The notes below the pieces were generated by a model. That model saw only the letters and a program-made list of their open reading frames with translations. It searched no databases and had not been told where the DNA came from. The position numbers and the translations under genes are program-made. Shown one piece after another: positions 1 to 16,720 of a stretch of 42,862 nt of DNA. Source of the DNA: Azolla pinnata (taxonomy: Eukaryota; Streptophyta; Polypodiopsida; Salviniales; Salviniaceae); contig JBBBWG010028356.1 in the NCBI GenBank assembly GCA_037176905.1, forward strand, positions 5,240 through 48,101. The letters are read 5' to 3'. How positions within the stretch are numbered: the first letter of the stretch is position 1; each line of letters starts with the position of its first letter.

Positions 1-7
1 CACTTAC

Positions 8-43
8 GGCACTCGGAAGGGAAGCATCATCGTGGGCTTCCAT
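8..43 (-). CDS. Probable first coding exon of a gene leaving the left edge (partial)
   Basis: On the minus strand an ATG (complement of 41-43) in a very strong plant/Kozak context (GCCGCCATGGA) opens a 12-codon frame reading MEAHDDASLPSA. It runs directly into a perfect donor GTAAGTG (complement of 7-1) at the window edge. Start context plus consensus donor is the only support; the rest of the gene is outside, so no family can be named. The region just upstream on this strand (about 44-310) is rich in GAAG/GAAA runs, as plant leaders often are. A competing reading is the plus-strand ATG at 42, whose frame stops after 67 residues. I prefer the minus reading because of the donor, but this is inference. 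Confidence 0.35.
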
Positions 44-319
44 GGCGGCGGGCCTCGTTTTCTTTCCCCAACTTTGCTCCTGCAATCTGCCGTTGGGTGT
101 GAATCTTCTCGATTTTCCTCCGGTGTTTTTCCCTTCGATTTCTTTCCCCCCGTCGGTTTCACTGTCCCTGGGGCCAGTCTGCGTCCTTGGTCTTTCTTTC
201 TTTCCTTCCTTCCTTCCCCGAAGGAGACAGAGGGCTCGTTGCTGAATCAGGAAACCATACGCACAGGATCGTAGTCTCTGAGAAAAACAGACTGAGAAAC
301 AGGGGAAGGAAGGAGAAGG

Positions 320-1260
320 GGTTTCATGTCCATGTCCATGTCCATGTATGGATGCATGTCTGCATGCATGCATGCCCATGTATGTATGCATGTCTGTGGG
401 CATGCATACATGCCCATGTCTGTATGCATGTGTGCGCGCGTGTGTTTGTATGTGTGTAGTGCATGTCCATCTCTGTATATCTTGCCCATGCCCATGCATG
501 TATGGATGCATGTTTGCATGCATGCATGCATACGTGTCCATGTACGCATGCATGTGTGTGTGCGTGCCATTGTATGTGCGTAGTACATGTCCATCTCTGT
601 ATGTCTTGCCCATGTCCATGCCCATGCCCATGCATGTATGCGCGCGTGCATGCATGCATGTCCGTGTCGGTATGCATGCATGCATGTGTGCCTGCATGCG
701 TGTAGTACATGTCCATCTGTGTACACCTTGCCCATGTCCATGTTCATGTCCATGCATACGCATGCATACATGTCCATGTCCGTATGCATGCATGCATGCC
801 TGTTTATATGTGTGTAGCGCATGTCCATATGTGAATACCACGCCCATGTTCATGCATGTATGTGTGTGCATGCATGCATACATGCCCATGTATGTATGAA
901 TGCATGTGTGCGTGTTTTGTGTGTGTAGTACATGCCCATGTGTGTATGTATACCTTGCCCATGTCCATGCCCAGGTCCATGCATGTTTGTGTGTGCATGC
1001 ATGCATGCATACATGTTTTGTGTATATGTGTGTGCATGTATGCATACATGTCCATGTATGTATGCATGCATGTGTGTAGTACATGTCCATCTGTGTATGT
1101 ATACCTTGCCCATCAGGTCCATGCATGTATGTGTGCGCATGTATGCATACATGTCCATGTATGTATGCATGCATGTGTGTGTGCGTGTGCATATGTGTAG
1201 TACATGTCCATTTGTGTATGTATATCTTGCCTATCAAGTCCATCCATGTCCATCATGTCG
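320..1260. repeat. Complex minisatellite of CATG/CATGCATG words, about 120-bp higher-order period
   Basis: The stretch is built from CATGTCCATG, TGCATGCATG and GTGTGTG words. A recurring marker (GTAGTACATGTCCAT and variants) appears near 456, 580, 702, 813, 925, 1075 and 1195, giving roughly seven higher-order units of about 110-150 bp. Nearly all frames on both strands stay open because the words lack stop codons, so the long Cys/His/Met-rich ORFs here are compositional and not genes. Much of the array alternates purine and pyrimidine. Confidence 0.95.
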
Positions 1261-2370
1261 AACTGTATACATGTCCATCATCGTTCCGATCCAAAGAAAC
1301 TGGCGTTTTAAGCAACTCTCAATGGTGATACCTCAATAGGTCCAAATGTCGAGCTTTCTTACACGAACAGATGCACTTTGCTCTACAATATTTAAGCTTG
1401 CATCTCGATCCAAGCTCTTCGCTGCGTCCTCGTTGCATCGCAGACGAATTCGCTGAAATTTTCTAGCTCTGAATCGAAAAAGTATACCAAACGTTCGACG
1501 CTAGTTTCGATCAACCATCTTGATTAAAACAGCACCGGTGTTTCTAAAGGAGCCCTCAATCCTAATGCCAAAGTAGTCCAAATGTCGGGCTTTGTTTATA
1601 ATCATGCATTTTGCTCTACAATCTTTACGCCTTGCATCTCGATCCAAGCTCTCACTGTGGTGTTGTTGCATTGCAATCAAATTCTCTGAAAACTTCTAGT
1701 TCTGAATCAAAAGAATGCCAAAGCTCCCACCGTGGTGTTGTCGCATTACAATCAAGTTCACTGAAAATTTCTACTTCTGAATCAAAAGGAGGGCGCTGGT
1801 TCGATCAATTGACTTGACACATCCATAACTGCCGACATTAACCAGCACCCTTTCCTGAAATGATCTCCCACAAATCAAGGAGCAAAAAGCCCACAAAAAC
1901 AGATTTTTCAACAAGAAACGGTAGCACAGTGGTGGTGCACCTAAAATGCAAGCTTTTTTACATCGGTTGTGATACCGTTTCTTGTGATTCAGAAGACACA
2001 AAAGATCAGGAAAAAAATCCCAGCTCTTTTACATCTTTGGTGAAGGAAAAGAGCTATGTGTCTTCTCCACCAGCTAACTTTTTGTATTATAGTACAAGGC
2101 TCTAGGGTTCACAGATCATGGTCGAGGGAACAAGGGCTTATGAGTTGGGAGGGTCTACGGTGTACAACTAAACAGGTCAAGGTTAAAGCATTTAGGTTTA
2201 GGGTATAGAGCTTGAAAGTCAAAACTTAAGGGCTTTGCTAGTCCACAAGCTTGAATCTTTTCCTGATTAACACTTGAGAATATTGCTACAATATGTATAT
2301 ATATATATATATCTGCATCGAAAATCAGCCTTCCTCCATCCGACAATTGGAAAATAGTAGGAGTCCGTTT
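1261..2370. other. Non-coding stretch downstream of ISWI, with diverged local duplications
   Basis: No coding region is recognisable. Two diverged copies of a roughly 235-bp segment can be aligned (starting near 1341 and 1576, both opening with TCCAAATGTCG and containing TTTGCTCTACAAT and GCATCTCGATCCAAGCTCT). A further partial copy lies at about 1722-1800 (CACCGTGGTGTTGTCGCATT against CACTGTGGTGTTGTTGCATT). The part nearest 2371 should hold the 3' UTR of the minus-strand ISWI gene. A short (TA)n tract lies at about 2295-2312. Confidence 0.6.
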
Positions 2371-9797
<7,427 letters not shown>

Positions 9798-9799
9798 AT

Positions 9800-10373
9800 C
9801 TGCGCAAAATCGGGAAAAAAAACGGAGAGACATTCAGGAAAATGAGAGCTTTTTGAAACTCGCCGAAAAGAAAGAGATAAATCTTTGATGCAAGAAACGG
9901 GGGTACTGAAAATCGCCTATAGCAAACAGCAAATTCTAATTCCTAAATCTCATAATCGGAAGATGGGCAAAATTCGTGCTACGAAAGACACAGAGACTTG
10001 TATCGCGAAAAAGCTGCACATTTGAAGAATTCTCCCGCTGAAAATCTGGAACCGTGATACAAAACGGGACGGATTAAAGAGAAGGCACAGAGCGTTGTCG
10101 TTGTGGAGGTTCATACACCAGAACTAAAACGTCAAATTTGGGAAGGTTCTGCCGGAAGCAGCAACAACAAAGAGAGGAGGGAAGCAAAAAAGAGCAGCTT
10201 TGGAGCTCGTAGAGACAAGAAGGGATGAAGCCCGTGATATCAGGAAGAAGAAGAAGAAGAAGAAAGAGAAAGACGGAAAGACACGAGAAGGACAAGGAGT
10301 TCACAGCGAATGTCGAATTCTTGTCCTAAAGACGGAGAAGGGAGCGGGGGGATGAAAGCATTGGGAAGCTTAC
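9800..10373 (-). other. Probable 5'-leader intron of ISWI
   Basis: A consensus donor (CG|GTAAGC, exon end at 10374) and a pyrimidine-rich acceptor TTTTGCGCAG ending at 9800 lie on the minus strand, two bases before the ISWI ATG. Removing 10373-9800 leaves a short leader in the 10374-10480 region. The 5' end of the transcript cannot be placed. A cDNA or RNA-seq junction would settle it. Confidence 0.6.
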
Positions 10374-10440
10374 CGGGCGATGAGGCGTGGAACTGAGCTA
10401 ATTCGAAAGCAAAGAGAGATGGATTGCAGCAGCAACAGCA

Positions 10441-10640
10441 GACGACGACGACGAAGACGAAGCAGAAGAATTTTTGCCCGCCCAAAATCTTGACATCAGA
10501 GAGACTTTTGTCCGCCCATTTCTTCTTCTTCTTCTTCTTCTTTCTTCTTCTTCTTCTTCTTTCTTTCTTTCTTTCTTCCTTCTTCTTCTTCTTCTTCTTT
10601 CTTTCTTTCTTCTTCTTCTTCTCTAAATGTTATGTTTGTA
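10441..10640. repeat. Triplet/CTT-rich tract upstream of ISWI
   Basis: A (GAC/GAA) tract (10441-10470) is followed by long CTT/CTTT runs (about 10519-10620). On the ISWI strand this is a GAA-rich purine tract, probably promoter or leader. It has no coding value despite open frames. Confidence 0.85.
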
Positions 10641-10679
10641 TTAAAACATAACATGACAGAAGACAATAGATCAGAAAAA

Positions 10680-10760
10680 TCAAATTCAGATAGATCAATT
10701 CAGACAGATCAATTCAGACAAATCGATTGAGACAGATCGATTGAGACGAATCGATTCATG
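10680..10760. repeat. Short tandem repeats of a 14-bp GATC-containing unit
   Basis: Imperfect copies of AGATCAATTCAGAC / AGATCGATTGAGAC run head to tail. The GATCGAT vocabulary resembles the minisatellites near 28160-28455 and 42540-42780, suggesting a common repeat vocabulary in this genome (inference). Confidence 0.75.
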
Positions 10761-10899
10761 TTATCGCGGAGGTCGAACGAAACCTTCGCAGTACTGAAGC
10801 GGCACGAATCAGACTCCGGACAGACAGCTCTCGTACATCATCGCATACTGCCTGCTGCTTGCGCAAAAACTGCCGAAAAAATCCGACCTTATTGCGAAG

Positions 10900-10999
10900 N
10901 NNNNNNNNNNNNNNNNNNNNNNNNNNNNNNNNNNNNNNNNNNNNNNNNNNNNNNNNNNNNNNNNNNNNNNNNNNNNNNNNNNNNNNNNNNNNNNNNNNN
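10900..10999. other. Assembly gap of 100 N
   Basis: Exactly 100 undetermined bases; the round number suggests a scaffold gap of unknown true size. The flanks show no gene. The two sides need not be adjacent in the genome. Confidence 0.99.
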
Positions 11000-12216
11000 T
11001 ATACTCTAAAATCACATCCTCAGCCTTCCCATTCCGTTGAATTGAGTTTCCGACTTCCCTTTCTTGTCTCGGTATAATAGCCTCGAAGATGTTGTTGTCG
11101 TTGCCTCTATTGGCAGAGCAAAAAGTTAGTATCAAGTCAAGTTGTTTCCTGGTGAACAACTTTGAACATTTTTTTTTATATTAAGGAGACCACTTGAATG
11201 TTGAACGCTATTAGATTCCAAACATTTAAACGGCCGAGTGTTGTTCTTAGGATTTGCCACTGTGAAGTCAAAAAACAACAAGGTGATCTCTGCTTGACGC
11301 AAACCTCCCATTTGAGCATCCGAACGATCTTCCAAATTTAGTGAAGCCCGTGCTCTCAAATGCATGAGCCAATCTCCAACTGGAACTTACCCGATTCAAA
11401 CTTCTAGAAGGTAAAAATATCACACCAATCAGATGACCCAAGTGTCATGTGTGGATTTGTTTTCCCCGTCCTATGTGTAGATAAGCTCTTTGTAAAGAGC
11501 ATTTGCAACAAGCAAGACAATTTATCCAAATCTCCGGGAACTGTCTTGCACTACAGGATTTAAATATGGGGAACTTCTCTAAGGGATGTCTAAAGTGATC
11601 TGAAAATAACTTAATCGGCCATACTTGACTACAGGATCTCAACCTTCGCTACCATACAGTTTGTACAAAAGACGACAAAATATCCATATAAAATGGAGAC
11701 AATGCCAAACTTGATGTGTTCAACCTTGACCAAAATACCAAACAAGAAAGCTTTTGTGAGCATATCCACCAAAAGAGCAAGCAAGCTAAATACTATATTC
11801 CGATACTAAAATGCCGCGAAAAACCTGCCATCTGGAACCAACATTTGCAGAAATGCAGACATAGATAGTAAAGGACATTCTTTTTAAGGTTTCCTGAAAG
11901 CACATCTTGTAAAGTGCACAATTCGGCTGCAAACCGACCATTCACTCTAGGATACAATACAAGCCACCCACCCAAATTTATTGAGTATGTCAATATCAAC
12001 TCGAGCCGCCTTTTCATGTGGGAAACGCCGAAGGCAAATATCCCAGCAGACATGCTACAGATATACATGTATGTATTGGTCACCGTCACGTGGTTTTAGA
12101 AACATCATAGTCTTATTCAGAATCTTGCTGGATCTCACCAAAATCCACCAAGCTTGTCAAGTATTTAATGTTGACTAAAACCGCATAGTAGCCGGCGACA
12201 AGATGTTATTATCCCT
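11000..12216. other. Stretch without a supported gene, downstream of centrin
   Basis: No gene is recognised. The right end should contain the centrin 3' UTR. On the minus strand at about 11770-11690 a short frame reads LVDMLTKAF followed by VEHIKFGIVS. This faintly resembles the tail of Ty1/copia RNase H (the ADxLTKxL motif and the following helix). Nothing else of an element is visible, so this is at best an eroded fragment. Confidence 0.4.
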
Positions 12217-15200
12217 TCAGAACTTAATGGACTTCATCAAATCCACAAACTCCTCTCTGCTGAGCTCCTCATCACCTGCACAGAAGTCATTTGCATCTCA
12301 ACTTTACCATGTCCTTACCCCATACCATAACACATCACCGATAGTACAGTCATACAATTACCATCTTTATCTGCCTCAAAAATCATCTCCCATAATTCAT
12401 CATCTGTTAGTTTCTCCCCAACTGATCGTGCGACCTGCTTAAGCTTTTCAAATGTAATCATTCCCTGCGATTTCAACACACACAATGTTATTTAGCTCCT
12501 GATACATCTTGAGACCATACCATTGACTCACGATACTTCGACGAATATTTCTTCCTAATATATCCCAGGAATTGTCTAAGCAGAGACGTATTTTCTAGCT
12601 ACTTATCTACATCGTTCTAAGCATATGCCACATATACGATAATTCAAAACTGTTTTTAATGAACGATATATGTTTGCTTATCATTCAAGAGGAATTCATA
12701 TTCATTTTCCATCCAGAACTCACGCTTTTGCTGTCTGCAAAGATGTCGAAGGCCCTATAAATTTCCTCCAGTGTACTGCGCTCATCCATTTTCTCTGTCA
12801 TCATGTGGAAAAACTCATCAAAATCAATAGCCCCACTTCCATCTTTGTCAATGTCTGCTATCATCTTGCGAATCTCCTGAAAGTAATTCAGTAAAAAATG
12901 TTAGGATCATCATTGCGAACACATCCCTAGCTAGGAAATAAACCAGTTCCAAGACAAGCTTCAGTGGCACAGCTCTGTGCTTCTATACCTCCACCACACT
13001 GTTACATGCCAAAAAGTATTTCGGGACTTAAAACTTATGTTATCAAGGCACTGAATGTCTGAAATCCAAATTTAACAAACGACTTTGCTGTGTCTGTGGA
13101 CAAATTGGATATAGCTATCAGGAAGGAGCTACAAGTGTAATCCAACAAATATGTTTTCCCAGAGTGTGAGTGTAATTCTACATTAGCGGTCCTAGAACCA
13201 TTGCCTTTATAGTAGCAGTAACCTAGTGGGTTCATATGATTTCATAAACTTGTCAATGGAACATTCTCAGGGATCTTTCATAATCAGCAGTCTTTGATAG
13301 GCAAGCGTTAGTCAACCGAACAATCGCAGGAACACAATCATCAATCTGCGCACGTTCTTTGAACAGCAAACCAATAGAAGGGTCAATTAAACTTCTAAGT
13401 GCAGCATTTACCTATTTTCCTTTGAAAAACGTTTCTTCCAAATGCCACAAACTTAGCAGATCAAGTTAAACAGCATTGCTCTGTGCCTACCAGCTTCCAA
13501 AGAAGACATGCAAAACTGGATAATATTGAGGGATACCCTCAAAATATAACCTTACACTACATAGATTAAAGTCCAAAGCTTTATGTTGAGCATAGGTAAT
13601 ATGGCTTTGAACCATTACGATATGTTAAACTCCTCCACCATTTTTATGACACATATGGACCAATTACAAATTCCCTCCCACACCTGCCTATTCTCCAAGG
13701 GCAGAACTGGCACTTGGTGAATGCCACGTAGAAAACAGGAAGGAGCCTATGCATTTGTCATGCCTGGAGTTCGAAACAGAATAATGAAAAGGCAAGCATG
13801 TTTTACCATTTCAGAAAACATGGACATCTGACTACTGTACAATCAACAGTAGAACACATCCACAGAACAACAATTCTGTAAATATGTTCTGCAATTCTTG
13901 TGTCTTTGAGTATCTACTAGTAATATAGAAATATGCTAGATAAGGGACAATGGTTGCTGGAGTTATTTCACTGTGAATTCAAACTTGAAGCACTCACCTC
14001 ATCTCCAGCTCCAAATCCCAGAGCTCTGTTACACAGGAAAGAATGACACTGTATTTAGAAAAGTGAGGCCCAAAAATGCAAACATTAGATAGAGAGAGGG
14101 AGAAACCTCATTGCCACCTGAAGCTCTTTTGCATCAATAGTGCCTGAAATTTAAAAAAATACAACCAAAAACATTAATACTATGAATGAATAGCCCGAAT
14201 AACCACCGAAGTAGGATTCAGGGATGATCTATGCAGTACGAACATCTACACCGCTAAGTGTAGCCAAGTTTCAAAAGAAAAGATGGATATTGTACTATAG
14301 TTCTACCATAAAAAGACATGTTTGAGGGAAAGAAACATACCCTTTCAAATTTAAATGCCCAGTCACAGTTTTAGTGTGGTGTATCAAATATTTTCTAGGA
14401 AGGTATAGCTTGGGATTTCTAATATTTTCCAATAAATCTCAGTCTATGTCCTTCAACATGTTCGGGATAAAGCTCAGACGATTAACAAATGGCAGGAAGT
14501 GGATCAAGTCGGTCTTTATAACAATCTGGTAGTTTAAAAAGTAGAATATCTCTACGATTTTGCCAGTTAAATAGTTACACGTAGAGCATCGCTCTGGTTT
14601 CAAAATCCATGTAGTTTGATGTACAAAAAGATCAGCTGGATGGTTCGTCTTCATCTTCATAGTGCTGGCACATATGAAAAATCTAGTCTTTGCATGTGGT
14701 CTGTTGCAAAGGGATATAACCGTCTGGTAACTGACTCTACCTATAGGTCTGCTGATACTTGACCAAAATTTCCTTTGGATTTAGGAATGCCTATAAATTT
14801 CCTTTGGCTTTAGTGTCCATGTCACTGACTGCGCATATAAGCACGTGCTCCGTTTAATTCTGCACACACTCATCTTAGACGCTACTGTGAAATGGAATGG
14901 GCTCTCCAGCATCTATTGTTGGTCCTTCAAACGTTGTGTAGGTGTACAGCGAGAACAGGCGCATCCATTGCTCTACTTCTCATGTTTAAATGCATAAACA
15001 GCAAGCGGCCTCTGTAAATCTAGGACTCTGAATCATGTGTTTCATCGCAGGTCATTGTTGGAAAAAGATGTGATAAGAAGAAAAACACAACCCGGGGTAC
15101 GCAGACATTACCAGATTTGTCGGTATCAAAAAGATCGAAAGCTTCTCTGATTTCCGTTCGCTGCTCATTGGTGGGCTGGTGCCGCCCTCTACCTCCCAAC

Positions 15201-15300
15201 TGGAGAAACAAAAGCAAAACGGAGATGGAACTTGAGGCGACAAAGAGAAGATGGAGGAGGATTTGGCTTGGATTAGCAGGTCTGAGATGGAGCTCACCAT
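12217..15300 (-). CDS. Centrin/caltractin-like EF-hand protein
   Basis: Calcium sensor of the centrin family; plant members act in nuclear DNA repair and export complexes and in microtubule organisation. Coding exons: 15300-15298 (ATG alone), 15199-15112, 14143-14107, 14025-13998, 12876-12724, 12464-12362, 12275-12217; 471 nt, 156 aa. EF1 loop at 26-37 ([12 protein letters not shown]) and EF2 at 62-73 ([12 protein letters not shown]) are canonical. EF3 (99-110) is degenerate, with Ala at position 1 and Lys at 12. EF4 (135-146) keeps D1, D3, D5 and E12 but has Glu in place of the usual Gly at position 6. The N-terminus is short ([13 protein letters not shown]). The frame is open upstream of the chosen ATG to another ATG at 15402, but that extension is Ser/Phe-rich and unlike family members. 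Introns 2 and 4 are about 1 kb. It is divergent from the TPR gene. The exact centrin or CML subclass is uncertain. Confidence 0.9.
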
Positions 15301-15435
15301 GGAAGCTGTGGCCTCGATCCTGCGTTTGCTGCTGCTGCTGCTGCTGCGGAGAGGAAGGAAAGAACAGAATTGAAATCTGAAGAAAATCGATTTGCACTTC
15401 AAAGCAAAACTATGTGATCAAAATGGAGAATAAAC

Positions 15436-15603
15436 TAATTACATCCACTTAATCACGCAATCAGTAGAATAAATGGAATCAATAATTACCATATGTTATG
15501 TGATTAAGAGGTAGAATTTAGTGTGTATGAAATAATTGCATCCACTTAATCACGCAATCGGTAGAATAAATGGAATAAATAGTTACCAGATGTTATGCAA
15601 TTA
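15436..15603. repeat. Diverged tandem duplication with internal inverted repeat
   Basis: Two copies of a roughly 71-bp segment with a 97-bp offset begin at about 15436 and 15533; both contain CATCCACTTAATCACGCAAT and AGAATAAATGGAAT. The first copy carries CTTAATCAC near its start and GTGATTAAG near its end, so each unit can fold back. This may be the remnant of a small non-autonomous element (inference). Confidence 0.7.
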
Positions 15604-16448
15604 AAAGGGAGATTAATGTCGTTATGATGATAAAAGCCTGGGTTTTACTGTTTTGCAATTGGGGAGTGGCTGATTCTTGAGGTATAACTCAAAAAGATTT
15701 AAGTTGGGGGATTTGCCAAGTGGCTGATCTTTGAGTGCTTGTACGTAAACAGATTGAGTCGAGCTCCTTGTCGATGGGAACGACTTGATTTAACATGCTC
15801 TTCACATCTGCACCTGCATAATACGTGTTGTGTAAAGGAATCGGCAGCTCGAACAGGATCGAACAGAGTGGAAAAAACGTGGTACAGACCGGCTGTGGTG
15901 CATATAAAAACAGTCGAGGATTCCAGGATCTTTCGATCGATGCAAGTCATCATGTAGTCTTTACTGTCCATTCCGTGTGCAATGCACTACAAACTGGTGG
16001 ATCAACGCTAATACAATTGGCTATTTGGACTGATCTAAACGCTAAATACAATTGGCTATTTGGGCTAATCTAAACTCCATGCACGCTCATCATGTAGCTT
16101 TTTCATGCATGATTACCACATGGGTTACGTGCATAGTTACCACTTGGTAGCTCCGATGACCTGCGATGACAATTGGATCCATTTGACAATGTGCGCATGC
16201 CGATCATTTAAGATATTATTTCCTTGTTGCAAGAAACAAGTCAAGTGAGAGAATGAGATCTTGACTTTCGTATGGAACGGTCATGGGTTCAAACATCTAA
16301 AATGACGCATTTTGTGTTAGCATTTATGGATAGATTGCTGCCTCGAGGGCCTTCAGTGATAGTGTTCCAGATGGTACATGTTTTGTTCGAATACAAGGAT
16401 CGATAGAGTGATACGGCACCCATATCCTTCGATTATCGCCATTTGGGA

Positions 16449-16469
16449 TTTAGGGTTTAGGGTTTAGGG
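16449..16469. promoter_or_regulatory. Telo-box cluster, three TTTAGGG units, upstream of the TPR gene
   Basis: Three perfect TTTAGGG heptamers in a row lie about 250 bp before the TPR start codon. Telo-boxes near plant start sites are known cis-elements of growth-related genes. It could equally be a short interstitial telomere insertion. Confidence 0.5.
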
Positions 16470-16524
16470 TTCAATTTTACCGTAGCCTTTTCTAGGGTTT
16501 TTTTTACATAGTGCAACAAGTGTT

Positions 16525-16720
16525 TTCTTCTTGTTGTGGGCGATTTCTTCTTGTTGGGCGATTTCTTCCTCTTGTGGGCGATTTCTTCTTCTTGTTGGGC
16601 GATTTCTTCTTCCTCTTGTTGGGCGATTTCTTCTTCTTGTTGGGCGATTTCTTCTGCTTGTGGGCGATTTCTTCTTCTTGTTGGGCGATTGTTGGGCGAT
16701 TTCTTCTGCTTGTGGGCGAT
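16525..16720. repeat. Minisatellite of about 21 bp (GGGCGATTTCTTCTTCTTGTT) abutting the TPR start codon
   Basis: About nine imperfect copies of GGGCGATTTCTTCTTCTTGTT (variants of 13-24 bp) run from about 16537 up to the ATG. The last unit reads GGGCGATGGCG, so the start codon lies at the 3' border of the array. No ATG occurs within the array itself. The main frame stays open upstream to a stop at 16509. Confidence 0.9.

Larger units (their letters stand above)
15301..16530. other. Shared divergent intergenic region between centrin and the TPR gene
   Basis: This holds the centrin leader (with a short CAG run on the minus strand, about 15329-15349) and both promoters. It also contains a tandem duplication at 15436-15603 and a 31-bp duplication near 16008-16065 (ACAATTGGCTATTTGG twice). 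A telo-box cluster lies at 16449-16469. No further coding region is visible. Confidence 0.7.

Noticed and set aside
42..245. Plus-strand ORF starting MAAGLVFFPQ
   Set aside because: Good ATG context but it shares this with the minus-strand start; the frame runs into pyrimidine repeats and stops after 67 residues with no splice continuation seen.
247..1339. Overlapping Cys/His/Met-rich ORFs of 80-190 codons on both strands
   Set aside because: They arise because CATG/TGCA words contain no stop codons in most frames; no domain, no start context, no splice structure.
16536..16718. In-frame N-terminal extension of the TPR protein through the minisatellite
   Set aside because: No ATG in that frame; the extension would start with GTG and is translated repeat ahead of a good targeting peptide.
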